From the NCBI RefSeq assembly GCF_021347895.1, contig NC_067131.1, forward strand, positions 8,894,653 to 8,958,652: DNA of 64,000 nt. Reading direction: 5' to 3'. Source of the stretch: Acanthochromis polyacanthus (lineage: Eukaryota; Chordata; Actinopteri; Pomacentridae). Positions 1 through 46,600 of the stretch are shown piece after piece; positions within the stretch are counted from its first letter, which is position 1, and the number at the start of each line of letters is the position of its first letter. Made by a program: the position numbers and the translations under genes. Below the pieces are notes generated by a model that was given only the letters and a program-made list of their open reading frames with translations, made no database searches and had not been told where the DNA came from.

Positions 1-1502
1 GGGGTGTGACAGTTACTCTGCAACCAATCAGAATTCCTCACGCACTATAGGAGGGTGTGAGTTACAAAGTGGAATTCCGCTGAATGGCAGCTTTCAACAA
101 CAAAAAGAAATGAGAATCATAGAAATATACCTAAAACAGGATGCAAATGCTTAAACCTTCCAAGGGCCAAACCATGTTCAGAAGAAGCATTGACTCACAG
201 GATAGAAGTTTAGCTAAACCTGTAGATACAGGTTGCATGAAATGACAACAAAATACACAAAGAAGATACTATCACATTGCAAAGATGAAAGGTTAACATT
301 AATATTAAATCACCATAATAATAAATTTACTCAAGACCCTTCCTTGTATAAATAAACACAGTTTACAGGTCACCTAGGTAAATTAACCTAGTATGTGCAT
401 ATTCATGCATATCCCAGACTTTCTGGAATTGGACAAAAAACTCTAACAGATTAATGTTTAATAAAATAAACTGCCACCGTCAGGGGACTTTCCAGTGTAT
501 CAAAGTCCTGTGCTTGTGTTACCATGGTTGACATGCTGTATTTAATTAAAAATATATTTTGCTTCCTGTTTCCTGGATTATTATTATTTTTTCAATCTTA
601 TCCTTTAGATGATACTTGGAAAATATAGAGACAGGCAGGAAACATTGGGTGAAAAGTAAGTGTGGTGTGACATGCAACAAAGGTTTCTCACTGAAACTGA
701 ACTGGAGAAATTGTGCTTTATCGCCATTAAAATACCGTGGGGGGCGGGGTGCAAGTAATCAAGAAAAGTTGGGACACCTGTTGGATTTAGTAGCGCCAAC
801 CTCCAAGTCTTAATCTACCTCCATTGCTGCAGAACAGCTTTAAGTTGTTAACCCATTTCTTGTTCCCCGAAAAGGCCTTTTTTTTTTTTTTTTTTAATAA
901 AGTTTTAGGCACTTTTTTCAGCCATCATCAACATCTCAAAATCACTGAGTCAGTCTGGGATTATATAGAGAGACAGAAGGAATAAAGCTGCTGAAGAAGT
1001 AGTGGACACACCAAACACATACAATAGTATACATTTTAAAATTCAACAAGAAAGCTTTTCTCTTAATTTATTTAAATCTTATTATCCAGAGAGTCGAGAA
1101 AACAGGTTTGAGAGAGTTAAACTTTTTAGAAAAGTGCTGCACCAGCAAAGCATTACTCCTGTTTGCATTTGTCAATCAAGTAAAGCCTTCCACTATAGAG
1201 AATCTGTCTCACTGTGGCCTGCTAACTCAGCATGCAATGGATCACCTAAGCTTTAATTGATTATTTAACAAATGAACTTACTTTCATGTGCCAAGAAACT
1301 GTTATTTGAAACTAGTCTTGATAGTAGATGTAAATTGAACTGAATAACGATCAGTTATCACCTTTATGTATTTATGCTAAAACAGTCTACTACATTGTTT
1401 AGCAGCACCCACATTCTAGTTACTTAAATGCACCACAAATTCGTGAAATGAGTAAGCATATGTCCTCCTTACTCAGTAAGGCATCTGAAATGTCTTTCAC
1501 AG
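1..1502. other. dlg5 intron sequence upstream of first visible exon
   Basis: This AT-rich stretch ends in the acceptor used by the first recognisable dlg5 exon (pyrimidine-rich tract and AG at 1501-1502). It holds a poly-T run near 877-895. I found no exon in it that continues the dlg5 coiled coil upstream, and its short open frames look random. It is taken as part of a dlg5 intron. Confidence 0.7.
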
Positions 1503-35007
<33,505 letters not shown>

Positions 35008-35074
35008 AAATCTCACCTCACTACATGTTGCGCATAAACACTAGACAGGGTGTGATTTTTATTATGGGATACAG

Positions 35075-35080
35075 AATAAA
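35075..35080 (+). terminator. Candidate polyadenylation signal of dlg5
   Basis: This is the first AATAAA, 68 bases after the stop codon. It would give a very short 3' UTR, so a later signal may be the main one. Confidence 0.4.
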
Positions 35081-36589
35081 TCGGTACGCCGCAGACACAT
35101 ACATGATTTAGCGTCCAATACTTTTTCCTCATATTCCAATATCAGCACTGATGATGATCATGCAATATTCCCACTACAATAGTAATGTACTGTACTGCAG
35201 ATAGATTTGTTTACACTAGTATTTAATACTTGAATGTTTTATCCTCCCTCATATCTAGTAGCACTCCTTTAATCCCACTTTTTCCCATGAACATGTCGGA
35301 CCACAAGAAGTCAAGATCGGCGCAAACTGAAAACCTTATTCTTGAAATGAAGTTTAAATGGACCACTGTGTTCCTTTGTCTATATTTATACGCATTTTCC
35401 TGCCATTTAATTTATCTAATCAAATCAAAGATGTTGGTTATGAACCTTTTGTTATACAAATGTAGTTGTCTAGTTAATAGGAAGGATGATATTTTACTAT
35501 TAATGTTCTTATTTATAGAGGAGAAGCTGTGGCAGATTTGCTTCCTTCACATTATGTTGCAGTCTTGTGTTTTTGTTATGTTGTCTGAATGCACCATTCT
35601 TTTTTTCATTTCAGTCCTCGAACATAATATTGTGCCAAGCTAAAAATATTGGTTAATCCCTATACACTCTTGAATTTATTAACACTACAACTTCCATGGT
35701 AAATCATCCAGCAGGTTTGTGAGTTTTAACCATTTAGCCTGGGTTCGTGTGTTCTACTGGTATTGCCAACGTTGTTCCTCTTTGTCAAGTGGATTTTTTG
35801 TTTGTTTGTTTAAGAAGGGACGCTTCATTTCTGGTTCATGGTTGGCTGTCAGCTAAACACATGCACATCTTGAATTTTCAGTAAAATCAACATTTCACCT
35901 TCAAGTCAGATGAAACACTTTAGGGCAGGTTTTTCTCCAAATGAAGGTTTCTTATGAAATATTAAAAACCGAGCACAGTTAATGGACTGCAAGTTGTGTG
36001 TTTTTCTGTTTTAAAATAGTTTGTGTTTACCTGAGGTCATTTCCACAGATGACAGATTTTGAAGGCTGGTAATTGTCAAGAAAACGCCACAAGTGGAACC
36101 TCAATGATCAATCCACTGTTTGTCCACGAGGGGGAGGAATTCACCACTGTAAGTGAGGAATTGTAAGATATTATTTTAGTACTTTACCGCTGCCCAGTCT
36201 AAGTGAAAACTTCTGTTTACTGATATATCCGTGTACTTTGACATTAGTTATATTCCAAAAGGAGGAGGTTTTTACTGGAAGCTGAAATGTGTCACTTGAA
36301 GTACTGAGTTCATACTTTCAGGAGGATGATTTATACACCATGAAAGTATGATGTTATTTATTCCCTCTGTTTCTATTTTGTGACTTCTATTGACGATTAA
36401 ATTGCAAATCCTAGAATTTAGAACCCAGTAAAGTGTTTTATAATCAGATAATGTGGGACACCAGTTGGAGAAAACTGAGTTTGAAAATGAATAATTTCGG
36501 AACTAGGTGTCTCCACAGTCATACTTTCAAAGGAAGGTGGCTGCAACCACAAAGTTACAATCATAAAAAATTGATGAAGCGGTCACTAT

Positions 36590-37326
36590 AAATAACCAGA
36601 CATCCAGATAAGCATCGACGTCTGCTATTGATGGCTCCTCCTCCGCTACCTGTAAATCTGCGATGCCATCTTCCAACAAATGGATGTGGCAGGCAGGCGC
36701 TGGAGTCGGAGAGCGAGAATTACCGATAATATTTGTGTTTTCTGCAACCGATTTCGCCGATAAGGATATGACAAATTGCGAGCCTTAAACGCGGAGGAGC
36801 GCATTCAACAGTGCGCCGTGCGGAGCGCCAGTAGCGGACCTGCCGAAAGCTGCGCCGCTCAACAAGGTGGAGGAGTGAGTCCATCGGCTGGCGAGGACAG
36901 CGCGACTCTCCACTCTAATAATCTTAAAATCTCCAGTTTTATTCGTAGGGACTGCCGGAAAAAGCGAGAGATTTACGGGTTTTTGTTTTTTTTTTTAAAT
37001 ATGATTTTTACGCACAGATCAAACGGATGACGCGCTATTCCAGCCCTGAAAGCGCATCGCCAGGCGCACGGCTGCTATCTTGATTTGAAGGGAAGTTTAT
37101 ATTGCTGTGCGTGTGACTGCCGTCGACTCAACTTTTTTTCACGTCTTGGCTTCCAGTGGAGCCAGATGAGAAGGCAGAGGAGCGGAGGGTGGTTGACTGA
37201 ACATGCCTGAGCCGTTGGGGCATCAGGGGGCGCTGGCCGGAGCTCCCCAAAGCGCCTGAATCTCGAGTTGAGTTGATTTGTTTGTTTTTGAAGGGGGGGT
37301 GGCTGGCAGGTGACCATAAGTCGATA
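36590..37326 (+). promoter_or_regulatory. CpG-rich promoter / 5' UTR region of kcnma1
   Basis: CpG dinucleotides, otherwise rare in this window, cluster here (GCGCCGTGCGGAGCGCCAG near 36810, CGCACGGCTGC near 37060). The cluster ends at the kcnma1 start codon. No TATA box at a convincing distance is seen. The exact transcription start cannot be placed. Confidence 0.6.
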
Positions 37327-37563
37327 ATGCCGAAAAACCGGGAGAAATTCAACCCGGATCCGTCCATCCACATCTCCAAGATGATGAACGTGATCATCCC
37401 CCTCTCACCAGATGTGCCCTGTGACAGCAACGGCCAGCGGATGTGGTGGGCTTTCCTCGCCTCCTCCATGGTCACTTTCTTTGGGGGTCTCTTCATAATC
37501 CTCCTGTGGAGAACTCTCAAATACCTGTGGACTGTGTGCTGCCACTGTAACACCAAAAAGAAG
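37327..37563 (+). CDS. kcnma1: kcnma1 exon 1: BK (Slo1) channel alpha subunit, N-terminus and S0
   Basis: KCNMA1 forms the large-conductance calcium- and voltage-activated potassium channel of the plasma membrane. The 79 codons begin at ATG 37327 and end at AAG before GTATGT, phase 0. Residues 1-37 are the extracellular N-terminus and about 38-58 the extra S0 helix ([16 protein letters not shown], then IILLWR). The S0-S1 loop start carries Cys71, Cys72 and Cys74 (CCHC), matching the cysteines palmitoylated in mammals. [13 protein letters not shown] is diagnostic. The poly-Gly/poly-Ser leader of long mammalian isoforms is absent. An alternative start at 37381 or 37384 (MMNVIIPL) corresponds to the mammalian MDALIIP start. 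Confidence 0.97.
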
Positions 37564-38961
37564 GTATGTCATGTCAGAGAAGCAGCGCTCCAGCAGTGAA
37601 ATTCGACACAGGGTTTGTGTGTAGCAGCCAATGCGTGACAACAGTGTGTCCAGCCAGTTTGATTTATGAAATGGGCTTGTAATTAAATCTGTGTGGAGGC
37701 CCCATGGAAAGAGAGCACTGTGCATGGCTCTGAATAATGAACTCTGCTATTCTTGGTTTATGTCACATACAGTAACAGTGAGATGGGATTGAATACTGAT
37801 GAAGGAATCATATTCAGTTTGAGCAGGTGTAGTGATAAGTGCAGCTGACACTTGTTGGTGGATCATCTTATATTTGTTCCAGTAGGTTGGTTATTAATGA
37901 TTTAGCACATAAGCAAGTCCCAAGGATTGTGAAATGCTTATATTACGAAACCATTTATATTTAATTGTGCCAATTCTTTTAAAATGACAGATACTTTCTC
38001 ACCTAATAGTGAGAAATACTTTGCGGATAGTTTTATTTGGTCTGAAATACCTGTCTGAGATTTCTTCCTCTACTCTAATCCACTCAAGGGGAATAGAAGT
38101 TCAACTGTGCTGCTGGAAAGAGGGCAGATTTATTTCTTGTTTTCCAGAAGCAATATTTCACTTACTCTGGATAATCCACAGGTCTTGCTGTGAGCATTTT
38201 GCACTGCAGTTACTTTCTATTGAATGTCTGGTCACTGTGTGTTCTAGTTATCCAGAGTAACAGGGGCACATATTGGGAAAACATGTTTAATCTTTTTTGA
38301 CGGTCTTTTTTAAAATATTGTGTGCATCACACAAAATTCCAAAAGAAAAGATATTTTTTTATAATTTGGATTAAACCACAGAAGCAAGAAGAAATTAAAG
38401 GTGAAAATGGTAAAGCACGACCAACTTCGCATGTGATTCAGTAAACTATTTAAAAATGGCAACAAACCCATCCTTAGTATTTTATATTCAACATCATCTG
38501 AGGTTAGTGCCATTTGCTGCGTGGACTTCAGTGGTTAATGGTGCAGTACATTGTCTGATTTCTTTCCAAAAGTCAGGAATAGTTTTGTCTGTCAGGGACA
38601 CATGGCCCATCACCTGTTTCCACATTTAAGACAGGTACTACTAGCATATTTAGCAAAAGTCCTGCATAAGGAAAATGTGTTTTACTCAACTGAGCATTAA
38701 TCAGATATAATTCAAGATTTATAAACTGCATGTTTTTGAGTAAAATATAGTTTATACCCTTCCTCAAACGCTGAAAGATAAACACGGACTCGCTGATAAA
38801 GGTGCTAGAGATGTGGTTTGTTTTAATGTATGTGCATTCATTTCTCAGACAGGCACTTTGAAGGAGGAGGAGAAGAAATGGCAAAGGCTGCTGCATGCAG
38901 GGTGGTACTGACCTTTTGCAATGTGTGTAGCATTTCCATGCTTTGGTTGAAAGTGGTAGCA

Positions 38962-39090
38962 ATTAAGGCTGCAGCTAAAATGGCTTAAATCGGTGATTAA
39001 TCTGTTGATGTATTTGGTTATTTAGTTAATCACTTATTGTTTGACATTTTCAAAAATATTTCAGAAAAATGCTAATTGTGAGTTACAAAC
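38962..39090 (+). repeat. Old teleost MITE fragment
   Basis: The sequence AAGGCTGCAGCTAAAATGG and later TTTGACATTTTCAAAAATAT resemble the ends and middle of the 41099-41441 repeat. Only a short left part is preserved. Confidence 0.4.
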
Positions 39091-39139
39091 CCGAGCCCAA
39101 GGTGCTGCTTACCAATATATTCAAATACGTCAACTCAGG

Positions 39140-39400
39140 TAAGTTCAGTTTTATTTAAATTGCGTCAGTTCCCACAGCAATGTGAAGATCTTAGAGTATT
39201 ACATTATAGAGAGAAACCCAACATATCCAAACTGGAAGATTCTTTTTTGAGCAAACTGTTTGGCAAAAGCGGAAAGAAAAATACTTGAATTTTAAAAGAA
39301 ACAAAAACTCCAGCAGAACCAGGCTAAGGCAGGGCTGATGTCTGCCTCGACCGGTTGGGGTGAGGGTGAAAAGATGGCAGAGAGAAAAGAGCTCATTAGA
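39140..39400 (+). repeat. Common teleost interspersed repeat
   Basis: CAGTTTTATTTAAATTGCG opens it, AGAGAAACCCAACATATCC lies inside, and CCAGCAGAACCAGGC, then CTGCCTCGACCGGTTGGGG, follow. These words recur in that order in a widespread fish repeat that I recognise but cannot name. Confidence 0.6.
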
Positions 39401-40116
39401 GAACAATACAATACTGTGGAGGTTGATTTTTGCCACTATCTGCATGAAATTTGTCATGATATAAGATAGAAACAGCAAATCCTCCCATTTGAAAAGCAGA
39501 AATAAGAAAATCTTTGACTTATTTTTGTTTAATAAATGACTTAAATGAAAGATCAGTTCATTTTGTATTTGCTAAGCATTTAAGCTTAATCAAAAGAATC
39601 CATGAGCTTGCTACTTGGTTTTATTTATAGATGCATGAAAGTGGAACAGAAATACCTCTGTGAAAACAAATCAGGATGAGGCTGTTCATTTCAGAGTCCA
39701 CGGTCGAACTGTGTTCATGTGTGAATACAAGAGAGCAGTCAGATTTTGTGTTTTTGTTCAGATTTTGCCAAGTGAAGCTGCTGAGCTCCACCAACCTGTT
39801 GTGCTACTCTGTGGGAGTTAGCCAGAGACGGGTCATCCTTTCACTTCCAATCTCCCCCTCGCTGCCTTTTGCTCTCCTGGCATTCATTTCGTAACTCCTG
39901 CCCTGTCTTCTTCTCGCCCTCTTTTTCTCATCCAAGAATCAACCTTCCTCCAAAGTGTCAGAAATGCAGTGTCAGGCGCATACGGTATGTGCAATATGAA
40001 TCAGTATTTTTGTTGCTAAGCAACTAGCAAGCAAAGGATTTCATTATAAGAGTAAATCTCTCTCTGTTATGCAGTTGTCTAGGCTGTGAGATGTGACAGG
40101 TTGTGCTGGAGGAACA

Positions 40117-40140
40117 CCCCCCCCCCCCCCCCCCCCCCCC
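40117..40140 (+). repeat. Poly-C run (24 bases)
   Basis: An uninterrupted C homopolymer flanked by ACA on both sides, unusually long for C and potentially able to form i-motif/G4 structures. Confidence 0.9.
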
Positions 40141-40725
40141 ACACCCCAGTCTGTGCATGTCATTAGCAGCCCAAACATGGAGGCTTTCAGTGCATTGTTC
40201 CTAGATGGGAGTTGATAATCCGTTTCCTCCTCCTCTGATTTTCAGTTTGTTTTGCCTCTCTGCGGGGCCTTTGCTGCCCAGTTCTGTTCTGTTCTGACAG
40301 CTCTTGCGTCTCTGAGACTGAGCCTCCATCTCAGTGGCTCTGTCCTCCCAGTCAGATGGTAATCGATGAAACTCGTCATCTGTGAGGTTCTGATGAATGA
40401 CTGCTATTATCTGTCTAGGAAGGAGAGAGAAATTGTTTTCATTATAAAAGCCACTGTACTCACAATGGGGAGGATGACGGATTGTGGCAGCTCCTCAGTC
40501 ATGTTGAAGTTTCTTTGTAGAAATTTGTTTCGTTGTTTACTCAGTTATGTGTTCAGGAGGACTGATGTAGGTTTGAGAGACCACATATCAACCAGGAGCC
40601 TGACAAAAATAAATATCATTGGCCAATGTCTTAGTTGGTGAAGGTAGTGAAAGAGACCTGTCAGTATGAAGGATGTTATTATAGCTGACGGAGTGTTGTT
40701 TGTTCAATCCACTATTTTTATTCAA

Positions 40726-41030
40726 ACTGAAAAAACTCTTGGATGGATTCATGTGATATTTAGTACAGACATTCATGTTCCCATTGAAGGTAGTTGTTCA
40801 AATTTTGACATTCCTGATTTAAGATCACAATGAGGTTTACAGCTTTAGTTTTGAGTGTTCTGACAAGTACTGGATGGAGTGATGCTTTGCTGCAAATATT
40901 TATGATCCCTAAAAGATACATTCTAAAGACTGTTGAGCCCTATAATAAAGTGCCATAATTAGGTCAGTCTTGATACTTTAGCCTGCTAACATTAGGTAAG
41001 ATGGTAACCATGGCAAGCATTAGGATGTTG
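40726..41030 (+). repeat. Degenerate teleost interspersed repeat
   Basis: GGATGGATTCATGTGATATT, TACAGACATTCATGTTCCC and GCCTGCTAACATTAGGTA appear in the order typical of an ancient repeat found in many fish genomes. It is diverged and has no clear ends. Confidence 0.5.
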
Positions 41031-41098
41031 GCATTGGCCCTCTCCCAGTCTCCAAACAGTCTCTGTGTGCTCCACTAAGACGGCAAGTGTGTGATGCT

Positions 41099-41441
41099 TA
41101 GGGCTTCACCACCGTCAAATCGACAGGTGTACAAGTAGTTGTCGACTATTTAATTATTCGCCAACTATTATGATAATCAGTTTAAACATTTTTTTAAAAG
41201 AAAAACAACCTAAAAATTCTCTGATTCTAGTTTCTAAATGCGAATATTTTCTTGTTTCTATACTCTGACATTAAGCTGAATATCTTTGGGTAATGGACAA
41301 AACAAGACATTTGAGGACGTCATCTTGAGCTTTGAGAAACACAGATCGACATTTTTCACCATTTTCTGACATTTTATAGAGCAAATCTAATCAACAATAG
41401 AGTTTAATCAACAATGAAAATAAAAGTTAGTTGCAGCCCTA
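41099..41441 (+). repeat. hAT-like non-autonomous element (best copy)
   Basis: It starts TAGGGCTTCACC and ends GTTGCAGCCCTA, a short inverted repeat. The flanking octamers GTGATGCT and ATGTTGCT match at 6 of 8 bases, a plausible decayed 8-bp duplication as made by hAT transposases. It has no coding capacity. Confidence 0.6.
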
Positions 41442-43614
41442 ATGTTGCTCTTAAGCTGGGTCTGAAATATAGTAATTACCAGGTAAGTGCTTCTGATCGA
41501 ACAGTGGTAATTACGAATTTGGAGTAGCAGAGTCTCGCACACACAGGAAAGTCCAACAGGTCAGACAAAGTTAATATTAATGCGACACTACACTGACATC
41601 AGCTCTGAAATTGCTTTAGCAATAATACATTTCTGCTAACCCTCTCTGAAACAAGCTTTTTCTTTTCTGCATGGATTTATTTTATAAAAAATCTGATTTG
41701 TCCATTTCGTTTTATCTTCAGCCAGAAGCACTTGAATGCAACACACCCACATCAGCATGAAGAAGAAACACTTGAAGGCAGGATAATTTTTTGAACATCC
41801 AGACACTCACTCTTTTGACAGTCTTCTCTGCAACTTGGCTCATCGGTCGTCTTTGTAAAGACTTGAAAAAGATTCCTAATATATTCCTTGTGATGTCTGT
41901 TTAATTGGCTGTGTAATTAGTTAGGCAAGTATCAGATACTCGCATTGCATAATACAAACAGCATGTTGCAGTTTGGCTGCCATTGCGCCATCTGGGATCC
42001 AACAGGTCTCAGATTAACACAAATGCTAAACATCTCGACTGTGCCATAGCCTACTGCTTTTTGACAGGCAGGAAGACAAAAGATGCACTTGGTGCTGTTA
42101 ATAAGTGTTACAGGAAATGTTTTTGATTTACATATTAATATATGTGTGATTAATTTTTTGTATAAATCCTCTCAAATATGTGTTTTCAAAAAGCAAAAAA
42201 TATCACAAATTCCTCTTAATGATTCATTATAACTGATTGTCTGAGTTGCATTTCACTGTCTTATAACTGCACAAACTATTCATCCACTTTGGATGCTGTA
42301 GATTCCAAATAACATATTCATAAATAGTGCAATTTCGTCTTCTCATCCACACAGCATTCATTTCTTCACACCACAGCTGCTGACTGAGGGGTCAGTTTAT
42401 TCCCCACTTTGATGTCGATATCAGTTCATGTAGATATTAACTAAATAACTATGTTCATTCAGTCTGTGATTCCTTGATTGGAGGAGCATGGGTTTAAGTG
42501 CCATATGTGACACAAATAGTCTTTCTTCATACAGCGCAGATCGGTTATGAGACTCGGATATTTCAAGAAGTTTTTCCTGCTCAGAGAACGTCTTGGTTCA
42601 TTATTAATGTGATTTATATTAATATGTGTTTAAATAATTGATTCGTTTTTCGAGAAATTGTGTCACAAGCCACATGTTCTATTCTCGTTTAATGCGCTCA
42701 GCCTTTGAGAAATGATCCTGGTGGATCCTGAGAATAGGCTAACAGTGTTGATGAATGACCTCTGGTGTCAGGAAGACTGGATTTATCCAAGATAGTGGAA
42801 CCTAAATTTGGAGGCTAAGACTACTGATCAAAGTGACAAAGAGGAGATGTGCTGCCTGAGTAGCTGTAATGACGACATGTACTCTTCTGGTGCCATTAAA
42901 AATGTATCTCATCTATTTTTGTTTCATTAAACTAAAGTCCAGTGGAAGACAGCTGAACCCTCTTGATGTCTAAGTCTAAAACTAAGTGGACAGCTAGCAC
43001 AAAAGTAAGCATGACATCAGCTGTACACTTAATAATTTGTAATGAATCAAAGTTGTGCTGTTTTTTTTTTTTTCTGGAAGAGATTTAAACGTCAAAAACA
43101 CAGCGCTTCAGCTTCACATGGGAGGTATCTTCCTGCATGTGGCCTTAAGATGAAATCAGCCACGTGACCCTTTTAGAGAATAATTGGACAGTGGTATGTC
43201 ATGAGTCACAAATGATTAATCTTTGAACTCTGCTTTTAGTGGCATTAAAAATATCGTGGCCGATGTATTTTCAGCGCACATTTTTAGATTTGGTCATTAA
43301 ATGCTGGGGGAGAACAGCAGGATGCCAATTAAGGCCACTTAACCGCGATCGCTTCCCTCCACACAGACTGACACTTTATTCGTTAACACAGGGAAGTGCG
43401 CTGTCGGATAAATACGTCAGGTTAAGTGTTTCATTGAGTTGTTAGTCAAGAAACGCACTTCAAAGTGAAGTGTTTTTCAGAGAAAACAAAGAATCGACAC
43501 ACTGTCCATCACTTGGACTTACTTTATCAACAGTACCAAATGTATTACAGACACCAGTACTTTTTGTTTGTGTGTATATAAATTCAATATTCAATTACTT
43601 TTAGCTTCAACCCT

Positions 43615-43650
43615 CTGAACCCCAAGCAGTTTCTGAACCCCAAGCAGTTT
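43615..43650 (+). repeat. 18-bp perfect tandem duplication
   Basis: CTGAACCCCAAGCAGTTT occurs twice head to tail, followed by a partial third unit. Confidence 0.9.
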
Positions 43651-46600
43651 CTGGATGTTTTCTTTGCTCTCGTCATATTTTCATTCACTGTGACCGCCTT
43701 CCTCACTGCAATGTAAAATCCTGCAACTCTGTGAAAACAGCACAACCACAGCTAGAAGTATAGAGAACTGAAAACGTCTACTATATAGTATAGTGCCACA
43801 AATCACAGAAAAAGAAAATAAAACTCTTTCAAAAAGTCGAATTTCACAAATTACACAAACTGCAAAATACAACACAGCCTGCAGTTCATCCCAGTACAGA
43901 CAACAGTACAGTGAATTCTTTTTTACTTTTTTTTTCTTTCAAATAAGATGCTTAAAATATTATTTTGATGAAATGTTTTTAAGTTTAGATTTGGAGCTTT
44001 TCATCGATGACCGTCAGTCAGGTTGAAAATCCAAGGGTTCTTTCTGTTTTTACAGTTTCTGGTTTTAATAAATGGTGTAATTTTTGCATTTTGGAAAAGA
44101 AAACATTCCTTTTCAAACCCACCTCTAGGTTTTGTGAATTAGAGGGTTAAACAACTTCCTTCTTATACTTCTGACTCCTACTGTGTCAGTATACAGTTAG
44201 TTGTTTTTGATGCAATCTAGTTAGAGCAAATTGTTTAGATTTGGTTTTATGTATATTTAGTTTTAGTCGAAATTTTCTTTATTTGATGTTTATTTTTTGT
44301 ATTTAGACATTTTTAAGGGAGCATTCCAATGATTTACTATTATACTGCTTAAATTTTGGGCAGTTGTAAATAACAAAGGAATAGTCACAACTGAAGCATC
44401 CTTAACATGACCTAACGTCCAGAAACACTGGATCCTACAATTCCCAAAGTGCTGCTGAATATTGTTTTTTTTTTTTTGACAGTACTGCATGTAGAGGTTC
44501 TCACCTGTGAAGCTCTACACTCCCAATTAGTAGTGCAAGATTTATGAGTCTTCAGTGTAAATCAAGATAACCCTGGTGGCTTCACTGTCATTAGCAGGAG
44601 CATTTTCTCAGACTTTGGAAAGCTTCTTCAACCGTAGACTTAAATAGATGCAGTTGTAAAAACTATTGAGAGTACTGTGAAGTGGCACTCTCCATGGTGC
44701 TTACGTATAAAATCAGCAAAATGCTCCTTTATGGAAAGACAGCCCTAGATTATTTTACGTGATATTACATAACAGTTGGAATTATGGACAGAAATGTAAA
44801 TGTTTGTATTGAGATTTACCAAAACATGTTTGTTTAGTGATGTTCAATGGTACTATGATGCCACGCTAAATGCAGTGACACTTCTATTTCTGTGCTACCA
44901 TACTTTATGAAATGTCAAGCATAGAAAACTGCATAGCACATTATTATTGCATCTTTACAGGGTCGGTATATTATGCCTTTAATATTTTTATAGTGAGGTC
45001 AAACGTACTGTATCAGGTTAGTTTAATGACTTTACCGTGAGCTAAATTAATATCCTTACCAACATTAATAACAAAATAAACAAGTCCTAAGATAATGTCA
45101 CGTTTTGCAATTTATGACTTTATTTAACTTTCCATTGTTTTCATTTGATATGTTGCATCGTAAAATAGATTCTGCACATCTTATTGATTGTTGTTAGTAG
45201 ATTGTAAGGAATGTCAAGAGTTCAGAATGCTGAATAGATTATGTAACAGTGTCTGTTTTTATCCACTCTTCACACACATACTTCTGTTTATTTCCTTTTG
45301 CTCCTATAAGCAATTTTTCCCTATTTGTTCTGAAGTAATTTGGCACACAGTACAAGCATGTCTTCACTGTTCCGATCTTTCATTCTCAAGACGACACAGT
45401 GTTATTAATCCCACCATGAGACTAGAAGCCTGTAGCTTACGCTCCTTTATAGTTTTCACAAATTCACGAGGCTGCTGACCGACAAGGCAAACGGCGTGTT
45501 CCTTCCCTTTTAGTCTCTGACCACATCGTCTGATCCACTCACCCTGATCTCCTTAAGGGGATTCAGAAGTAAGATTTGACTTAAATTCTCCCAGAAGCTC
45601 TCTTTTAAAGCCTGTCTGATAAGATTCTTTTTCAAAATACATGATGTAACTTTGGAAAGTGGTTTGTTTCACAGTGGAAAACAGTTGTTCCTGTCCATTT
45701 CTTTATTTTATCAAAGGGCACATAGGGTTCACAAATTAGAACTAAACTGTGCAGTTAAGAGATAAATAATAAAGAACACAGTGTCTGTCTGATACCTGTT
45801 GCCTGGTGTTTCTAACTGCAGCTTGACAGAATTTCCCCTCCTGTATCTTGTTGGCTGCATTAACTGCTAAGTGAACTGGACATGTTATTATAGTGTTATC
45901 AGGTTAGCTGCAGGACTCTGGACAGACCATTGGAAGTGTAATGTGGTCTGTTTGTTTCTGATTAATGACTCTGAACATGATTGAATTTCTTTGTGCAGCC
46001 GCATATTTAGTTATAATGGAGACAGCTAAAATGTGGGGTTTTTGTGTGAGCAGAGAAATTGGAATTTTTACACAATGTTCTAGTACTTAACTGCACTTTT
46101 TACATTTTCTGACTCTTAAAAACTTTCCTACACTTTAGAAGCTTTTAAATTAATGCAGTCTTTATAACATTATGTCATTATATAAAACACTATTAATAGT
46201 TACTTGCTTTATCTAGTGATGCTTTTATGCTCATGGAGCTAAAGTGAAAATTTGATTATATTACAGTACAGTATGATTTAATTTGCACCTTTCTTACCGT
46301 CTTCAATGCTTAAAGAAGTATATGCATGTTTATGTAATTGTAGCATCTTTATTTCGACACTTTTGCATATAAAAACATGGAGTTATGGTGGACTTTTGAG
46401 TGCTCCACTTTCATTTTTAAATGATTCTGTTAAACTACAAATCCAGTGATATTCTATATTCTTCTTACTGTCAAAAAAAATCCTGTAAACTGTTAGCAAA
46501 TGATCCCCATGTAGCCAAAGCCAGATGCAGCTCATTCCTCTGTGCAGCAGACCAACATTTTGTCCAAAAACTATTAAAGGATTAATCAGGATGAGTCATT

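Larger units (their letters stand above)
35008..37326 (+). other. dlg5 3' UTR, intergenic region and kcnma1 5' region
   Basis: The dlg5 3' UTR starts at 35008; the first AATAAA is at 35075-35080, and other poly-A signals are possible downstream. A 137-codon frame at 35230-35643 resembles nothing and lies in AT-rich UTR-like sequence. CpG content rises from about 36600 towards kcnma1. Confidence 0.7.

Noticed and set aside
35230..35643. 137-codon open frame after the dlg5 stop
   Set aside because: AT-rich, hydrophobic by composition, no recognisable domain, in 3' UTR-like sequence; no splice or start context supports a gene.
36776..37030. 84-codon frame in the CpG-rich region before kcnma1
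   Set aside because: Explained by high GC in a 5' UTR/promoter; no similarity to the kcnma1 N-terminus and out of continuity with exon 1.
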